A stretch of 17,632 nucleotides of DNA from Planctomycetaceae bacterium (GTDB lineage Bacteria; Planctomycetota; UBA1135; GCA-002686595), in contig JABWBL010000012.1 of NCBI GenBank assembly GCA_013360535.1, positions 1 through 17,632 of the forward strand, read 5' to 3'. Below the pieces are notes generated by a model. It did no database searches. It had not been told where the DNA came from and was given only the letters and a program-made list of their open reading frames with translations. The position numbers were made by a program, and so were the translations under genes. Shown here piece by piece: positions 14,083 to 17,632 of the stretch. Each line of letters starts with the position of its first letter. The stretch's first letter is position 1.

Positions 14083-14645
14083 TGGGCAAGCGAATGGAAG
14101 CGCTCGGCATGGTCGAGCTGTCGTCGATCGCGGTCGCGTACCTGGTCGAGGACGCGATGCTGAAGGCGAGCGAGGTCGAGCTGCTCGTCGCGCGCACGAT
14201 CTGCTCGGGCAAGTACATCGTGATGGTCGGCGGGCCCGTCGCGGCGGTCGAAGCGAGCCTGCGCGCGGGTCGCGAGGCTTCGCGCGAGGCGCTGATCGAC
14301 GAGCTCTTCATCCCCAACATCGACGAGCGCGTGTTCCCGGCGATCACCGGCAGCGTCGCGCTGAAGGACAAGGACAAGGACGCGCTCGGCATCCTCGAAG
14401 CCTTCTCGGTCACGTCGATCATCGAAGGCGCCGACGCCGCGGTGAAGGCCGCCGACGTCACGCTCTTCCGCATCCACGTCGCGATGGCGATCGGCGGCAA
14501 GGGCTTCCTGCTGCTCACCGGCGAGGTTTCCGACGTCACCGCCGCGATCGAGGCCGGCGCGAAGCAGATCGGCCGCCGCGGCCTGCTCGTCAGCAAGGTC
14601 GTGATCCCGCGCCCCGACGAGCGGCTCTTCAAGGAAACGCTCTAG
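14082..14645 (+). CDS. pduT: PduT-type tandem BMC-domain shell protein
   Basis: This 187-residue protein has two BMC domains in tandem, about 5-95 and 97-184, in normal rather than permuted order (ALGMVELSSIA and ALGILEAFSVT starts). Such proteins form trimeric pseudohexagonal tiles of bacterial microcompartment shells. Cys41 in VARTICSGKYIVMVGG aligns with the PduT cysteine (Cys38 in Salmonella) that holds a [4Fe-4S] cluster in the central pore. IPRPDERLF near the end also matches PduT. Its ATG overlaps the pduS stop (TGATG), and a GGAGGAG ribosome-binding site lies three bases before it, indicating tightly coupled expression. The protein presumably carries electrons across the shell together with PduS. 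No enzyme, BMC-H or BMC-P gene is present in the window. Confidence 0.88.
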   Translation: MGKRMEALGMVELSSIAVAYLVEDAMLKASEVELLVARTICSGKYIVMVGGPVAAVEASLRAGREASREALIDELFIPNIDERVFPAITGSVALKDKDKDALGILEAFSVTSIIEGADAAVKAADVTLFRIHVAMAIGGKGFLLLTGEVSDVTAAIEAGAKQIGRRGLLVSKVVIPRPDERLFKETL

Positions 14646-14665
14646 TCGCGCTCGCCGCGAAAGGT

Positions 14666-14703
14666 CCGGGCCCGCGCTGCCTCCTGTTGCAGCGCGGGCC
14701 CGG
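14666..14703. terminator. Strong hairpin between convergent pduT and HAF gene
   Basis: A perfect 15-bp G+C-rich stem (CCGGGCCCGCGCTGC and its complement) with an eight-base loop lies 20 bases after the pduT stop and 29 bases beyond the stop of the convergent gene. There is no clear T-tract on either side, so it may be a bidirectional terminator of the GC-rich type or an RNA-stability structure. A smaller stem, TCCCTG/CAGGGA, follows at 14709-14727. Confidence 0.65.
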
Positions 14704-14732
14704 TGCAGTCCCTGCTCAGGACAGGGAGCGTT

Positions 14733-16217
14733 CTACGGGTTGATCACGAACCCCAGGCCGTTCGAGAGTCCGACGGTCGGGATCGAGGCCGGATCACGCA
14801 TCCAGTACTGGGCGCAGGCGCTGACGCCTTGGAAGAGCCGAGTGTCGACGCCGGAGCGAATGAGCGCGTTGAAGTCGTAGCTGTACTGGCCGTTGCAATT
14901 GGGGAAGCCGGTCGTGCCGCCGGAGAGCTGCACCGGCGTGCGCGTCGACGGCGGCTGGACGCACAGGTAGCCGCCCTGGAACGGCGCGGCGATCTGGGCG
15001 AATCCGTAGAACAGCAGGCCCGACTTGTCGTTGAGCACGTTGCTGCACGTGATCAGGAACGGCTGGTTCGAGCTCATGCTCGCGTAGCCGATCGAGTTGA
15101 TCGCGGGCGAGCAGCCGAGGCTGTTGACCTTCGCGGTGCAGTAGGCGCTGGGGAGCGCGACGGGCATCTCGACGCGGAAGCCCTCGCTCTGGCCACCGGT
15201 CGTGGTGCCCCAGCCGACGATGAAACGACCGTCGTCCGAGATGTCGGCGGCGTACTTGAGCACCTGCCACTGCGAGGCGGCCTCCGGCACGCCGTTGTTG
15301 ACGAGGTAGTCCTGCAGCTTCTCCGGCGCCGCCCAGCCGCGCTTCCAGATGATGGCCTCGGAGTTGATGAAGTTGGCGCCGTTCCAGCCGACGACCACGT
15401 TGCCGTCCGCGCTGACCGCCGTGCCGTAGCCGGCGTTGCCGGAGCCCGGCGTTCCGAGGGCGCCGACGTTCTGGATGCCGGTCGCCGCGCTCCAGATGAA
15501 GGCGCGGAAGTTGGACGTGCCGACCACGTACGTGCCGTCGGCGGAGATGCCGTAGGCCGTGCTGGAGCCGAACACCGGGTCCGACGGGTTGAGCGAGCCG
15601 AGGTAGGTGCCGGTGCCGGCGGCGAGGTCCCAGCGGATCGCGCGCTGCGGGCTGGTGATCAGGCCGGCGGCGAACTGGCCGTTCGAGGAGACCGCGTTGG
15701 CGCGGCTCGACCAGCCCGGGCCCGGCAGCCACAGGCCGATGTCGACCGTGCCGCCCGTCGGCGTCCAGGCGAAGGCGTGCGCCTGACCCGCGCTCACCCA
15801 CGCGAGGCCGACCACGCGACCGCCGTCGCCGCTCATGTCGTAGGCCGTGCTCGCGCTGGTGCCGCTCGAGCTTCCGAGGGTCGGGATCGAGGTCCACAGG
15901 CCGGTGATCGCGTCCCAGCGAGCCGCCGTCTTGAGGCTGGTGGCGGGGTCGTTGACGTCGGCGGACATGAAGCTCGCGCCGTTGGAGATCTTGACCTCGG
16001 TGCCCAGACCGTCGTTGGCGCTGACGAAGGCCGGGAAGGCCGTCGACCAGTAGTAGGCGAGGTTCGAGCCGTAGCCCGAAACCGACAGGCCATCGGGGGA
16101 GATGCCCGAGGCGCGCACGTTGGCGGTGCCGAGCGCGGTGATCGAGCCTTGGGCGAGGGCGGCGGCGGGGAGCAGGGTGGCGGCGGCGAGGGCGAACAGG
16201 TAGCGGGTCGTCTTCAT
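14733..16217 (-). CDS. Exported HAF-repeat beta-propeller protein with YCTA C-terminal domain
   Basis: This 494-residue protein has a signal peptide (MKTTRYLFALAAATLLPAA, cleavage likely after ALA near 22). Residues about 28-350 hold six or seven repeats of the pattern (A/Y)xxSxDGxxVVGxxxxxxxxxAFxW, as in extracellular HAF-family proteins, which are predicted beta-propellers: SPDGLSVSG, SGDGGRVVG, SSNGQFAAG, SADGTYVVG, SADGNVVVG and SDDGRFIVG. Residues about 356-494 are the same domain as the end of the protein at 1332-2300 (AYCTA, LGC, GLLFYG, PFQGGYLCVQPP, YWMRDP, SNGLGFVINP). It is probably a surface or matrix protein; the ligand is unknown. AAGGA lies only two bases before the ATG, unusually close. 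The gene stands alone, divergent from the membrane protein at 16449. Confidence 0.8.
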   Translation of the reverse strand: MKTTRYLFALAAATLLPAAALAQGSITALGTANVRASGISPDGLSVSGYGSNLAYYWSTAFPAFVSANDGLGTEVKISNGASFMSADVNDPATSLKTAARWDAITGLWTSIPTLGSSSGTSASTAYDMSGDGGRVVGLAWVSAGQAHAFAWTPTGGTVDIGLWLPGPGWSSRANAVSSNGQFAAGLITSPQRAIRWDLAAGTGTYLGSLNPSDPVFGSSTAYGISADGTYVVGTSNFRAFIWSAATGIQNVGALGTPGSGNAGYGTAVSADGNVVVGWNGANFINSEAIIWKRGWAAPEKLQDYLVNNGVPEAASQWQVLKYAADISDDGRFIVGWGTTTGGQSEGFRVEMPVALPSAYCTAKVNSLGCSPAINSIGYASMSSNQPFLITCSNVLNDKSGLLFYGFAQIAAPFQGGYLCVQPPSTRTPVQLSGGTTGFPNCNGQYSYDFNALIRSGVDTRLFQGVSACAQYWMRDPASIPTVGLSNGLGFVINP

Positions 16218-16448
16218 GGTCCTTGGGGAGCCGTTCGGAGGGGCTTGGGGCGGGTGGACACCCCGCAGGGGCGTCCGGATGGGGTCGCGCCCAAGCCGGG
16301 GAGGCTGCACGGGCTCCAGAGGGGGCCAAGCGCCGATCCGCGGGCGGCGTTCCGGCTTTTTCCGCGGCTCACGGGCGCGCGCCGCCGCCACCTGCGAACC
16401 TCGCCCCAGTCCAACGGGCCCCAGAGCGGAGTTACGTTGACCCCGCCC
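16218..16448. promoter_or_regulatory. Divergent intergenic region
   Basis: These 231 bp separate two divergent genes and should hold both promoters, but I cannot identify -35/-10 boxes. The visible structure is an inverted repeat, GGACACCCC-GCA-GGGGCGTCC, at 16256-16276 with one mismatch. It is nested between weaker arms (GGCTTGGGGCG near 16243 and CGCCCAAGCC near 16289). It would lie in the leader or promoter of the HAF gene. No open reading frame here looks real. Confidence 0.35.
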
Positions 16449-16826
16449 ATGCGCTTCCTGCTGCTCGCCCCGACGGTCCTGTGCGTGCTGGTCTTCTGCG
16501 CCAGCCTGTTCCGCAGCGGACTGGTGATCCTGATCCCGCCGCTCCTGATCAGCCTGGGCCTGATGTTCTTCAAGAGCGGCGTCGTCGCGCGCTACTTCCA
16601 GCTGCTGCTGCTCGGCGTCGCCGCCTACTGGGCCTTCCGCGCGATCGGACTGGGCCTCGACCGCGCCGAAGAGGGCGCGCCGTGGCTGCGCATGGCGCTG
16701 ATCCTCGGCGGGGTTGCGCTCTTCAACCTGCTCGCGGCCGCGCTGTGGGAGTCGAAGCCGCTCTTGCGCCACTACCCACGCGGCTTCTTCAGCCCCGGTC
16801 CCGAAGAGCTCGACGCCGAGGTCTAG
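16449..16826 (+). CDS. Small membrane protein with about four transmembrane helices
   Basis: This 125-residue protein is highly hydrophobic, with likely helices at about 4-21, 24-42, 50-68 and 81-100 and a polar C-terminal tail (SKPLLRHYPRGFFSPGPEELDAEV is outside the membrane). I do not recognise a family. The ATG at 16449 is used here. A TTG at 16437 would add four residues and is better placed for the GCGGAG at 16426-16431, so it is a real alternative. The last four bases (CTAG) include the stop codons of this gene and of the convergent DUF1801 gene. Confidence 0.6.
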   Translation: MRFLLLAPTVLCVLVFCASLFRSGLVILIPPLLISLGLMFFKSGVVARYFQLLLLGVAAYWAFRAIGLGLDRAEEGAPWLRMALILGGVALFNLLAAALWESKPLLRHYPRGFFSPGPEELDAEV

Positions 16827-17404
16827 CGCGCGGGCTTCTTCTTCGAGACGGGCTTCTTCTTCGCGGCGGGCTTCTTCGCCGCCGGCTTCTTCGCGGGCGC
16901 AGCAGCGCCCTGCCCCTTGAGCTTCTCGCGCACGCGCGGATCGAGCCCGCGCTCGTAGGTCGTGATGAACTCGTCGCACTTCATCCGGCGCAGCGCCTGG
17001 GCGAGCACATCGAGCGCCAGATCGTCGAGCTTCTTGAAGCGCACGCAGCTCTTGCCCATGTCGAGCTTCTTGCCGGCCTTCTTCCACGCCTCCTCGAACC
17101 ACGTGAGCAGCGGCCCGCGCTTCCCGCCGACCTGATCCATGTACAGGCCGAACAGGTAGAGCGACATGTGGCCCTTCTGCGACGCGAGGCCGCCGAACGG
17201 CAGCGGCTGCTCGGGGTTGCAGTGGTATCCGGCCGGATAGCGCGAGTGCGGGACGTTGTAGCCGATCATCCCGTAGCTCATGCCTTCGGCGAACCCCTCG
17301 TCGAGGTTGTCGAGGAACACCTTGCGCACGGCGGCGACGGCGGCGCGGCGGTCTTCGGGGAGCTCGGACAGGTACGCTTCGACGGTCGTGGCCTTGCTCG
17401 GCAT
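16823..17404 (-). CDS. DUF1801 (YdhG/YjbR-like) protein with Lys/Ala/Pro-rich tail
   Basis: This 193-residue protein has a DUF1801 domain at about 5-150. Visible signatures are TVEAYLSELPEDRRAAVAAV, FAEGMSYGMIGYNVP, GHMSLYLFGLY and KLDMGKSCVRFKKLDDL. The fold resembles the frataxin/YjbR-like group; its biochemical role is not established. Residues about 167-193 form a low-complexity tail with repeated PAKK/AAKK units, like histone H1 C-termini, likely to bind nucleic acid or another polyanion (inference). It starts 10 bp after the receiver-domain gene and may be co-transcribed with it. The start ATG at 17404 gives the normal family N-terminus; the ribosome-binding site is weak. Confidence 0.8.
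   Translation of the reverse strand: MPSKATTVEAYLSELPEDRRAAVAAVRKVFLDNLDEGFAEGMSYGMIGYNVPHSRYPAGYHCNPEQPLPFGGLASQKGHMSLYLFGLYMDQVGGKRGPLLTWFEEAWKKAGKKLDMGKSCVRFKKLDDLALDVLAQALRRMKCDEFITTYERGLDPRVREKLKGQGAAAPAKKPAAKKPAAKKKPVSKKKPAR
16832..16897. repeat. Short tandem repeat encoding the basic tail
   Basis: GGGCTTCTTC-type units begin at about 16832, 16850, 16868 and 16883 (periods 18, 18 and 15 bp) and encode the Lys-Lys-Pro-Ala units of the DUF1801 tail. Units of multiples of three bases allow length change without frameshift. Confidence 0.6.
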
Positions 17405-17414
17405 GGCGCAGATG

Positions 17415-17632
17415 CTACCCCACGCGCGGCAGGCGCGCGGTGCGCTCGAGCACGCGGAAGAGCTCGTCGAACTCGAACGGCTTGGGGAGCACGGTGCAGC
17501 GGCAGCGCTCGACGAACTGCACCGACTCGGGCGCGGCCAGATCGCCGGTCATGAACACCGCGCGGGTGAGCAGCTGCGGCCACTGGCGCTCGAGGCGCGC
17601 GTGCAGGCCTGCGCCGCCCAGGCCCGGCATGC
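17415..17632 (-). CDS. Response-regulator receiver domain, C-terminal part (runs off window)
   Basis: About 72 residues are visible; the gene continues beyond 17632. MPGLGGAGL corresponds to the loop after the phospho-acceptor Asp (the usual D-x-x-MPG-x-x-G), whose codon lies just outside the window. FMTGD holds the conserved Thr/Ser region, and LPKPFEFDEL holds the invariant Lys-Pro. The protein ends soon after the last receiver helix, so there is no output domain after it. It is either a single-domain regulator or the C-terminal receiver of a hybrid histidine kinase. The DUF1801 gene follows after 10 bp. Confidence 0.8.
   Translation of the reverse strand, partial: MPGLGGAGLHARLERQWPQLLTRAVFMTGDLAAPESVQFVERCRCTVLPKPFEFDELFRVLERTARLPRVG

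Noticed and set aside
14703..16448. Long plus-strand frame running into the small membrane protein
   Set aside because: It is antisense to the HAF protein, which has a signal peptide and repeats. Only the hydrophobic final part from 16449 (or 16437) looks like a real protein.

Overview
The window is a very GC-rich bacterial segment, roughly two thirds G+C, with closely packed genes. It most likely comes from a planctomycete. The support is two exported proteins that share a C-terminal 'YCTA ... GGxLCVxPP ... RDP' domain, which I associate with secretome paralogues of Planctomycetota, and a PduS/PduT-type microcompartment gene pair. The assignment is an inference, because there is no rRNA or other marker gene.

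Layout. (1) 1-221 is a control region: a near-perfect 79-nt palindrome cut by the window edge, four degenerate CGGYATT repeats and a 14-bp palindrome inside a candidate promoter. (2) 222-2300, plus strand: an SPFH/band-7 membrane protein, a small Arc-type ribbon-helix-helix protein and an exported protein. (3) 2313-12634, minus strand: an ACT-domain gene followed by five tandem paralogues of about 650 residues. Each paralogue is a membrane-anchored chain of about six carboxypeptidase-regulatory-like beta-sandwich modules. With gaps of only 12-35 bp, the six genes look like one transcription unit of about 10.3 kb. (4) 12645-12748: a second copy of the palindromic element, between the divergent ACT and pduS genes. 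(5) 12763-14645, plus strand: pduS (Fe-S/flavin electron-transfer protein) and pduT (tandem-BMC shell protein with a cluster-binding Cys), overlapping by one base and followed by a strong hairpin. (6) 14733-16217, minus strand: an exported HAF-type beta-propeller protein with the same C-terminal domain as the protein at 1332-2300. (7) 16449-17632: a small four-helix membrane protein, a convergent DUF1801 protein with a histone-H1-like Lys/Ala/Pro tail, and the end of a response-regulator receiver domain that runs off the window.

The main points for follow-up are: the two copies of the palindrome, which align without gaps over 93 bp and differ at three base pairs by compensatory changes on both arms; the five-gene beta-sandwich array, whose members look like mosaics made by exchange between neighbours; and a stand-alone PduS/PduT pair with no other microcompartment gene nearby. 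I see no tRNA, rRNA, CRISPR array or transposase gene. No stretch longer than 300 bases lacks a gene; the two longest gaps, 1-221 and 16218-16448, are described below.
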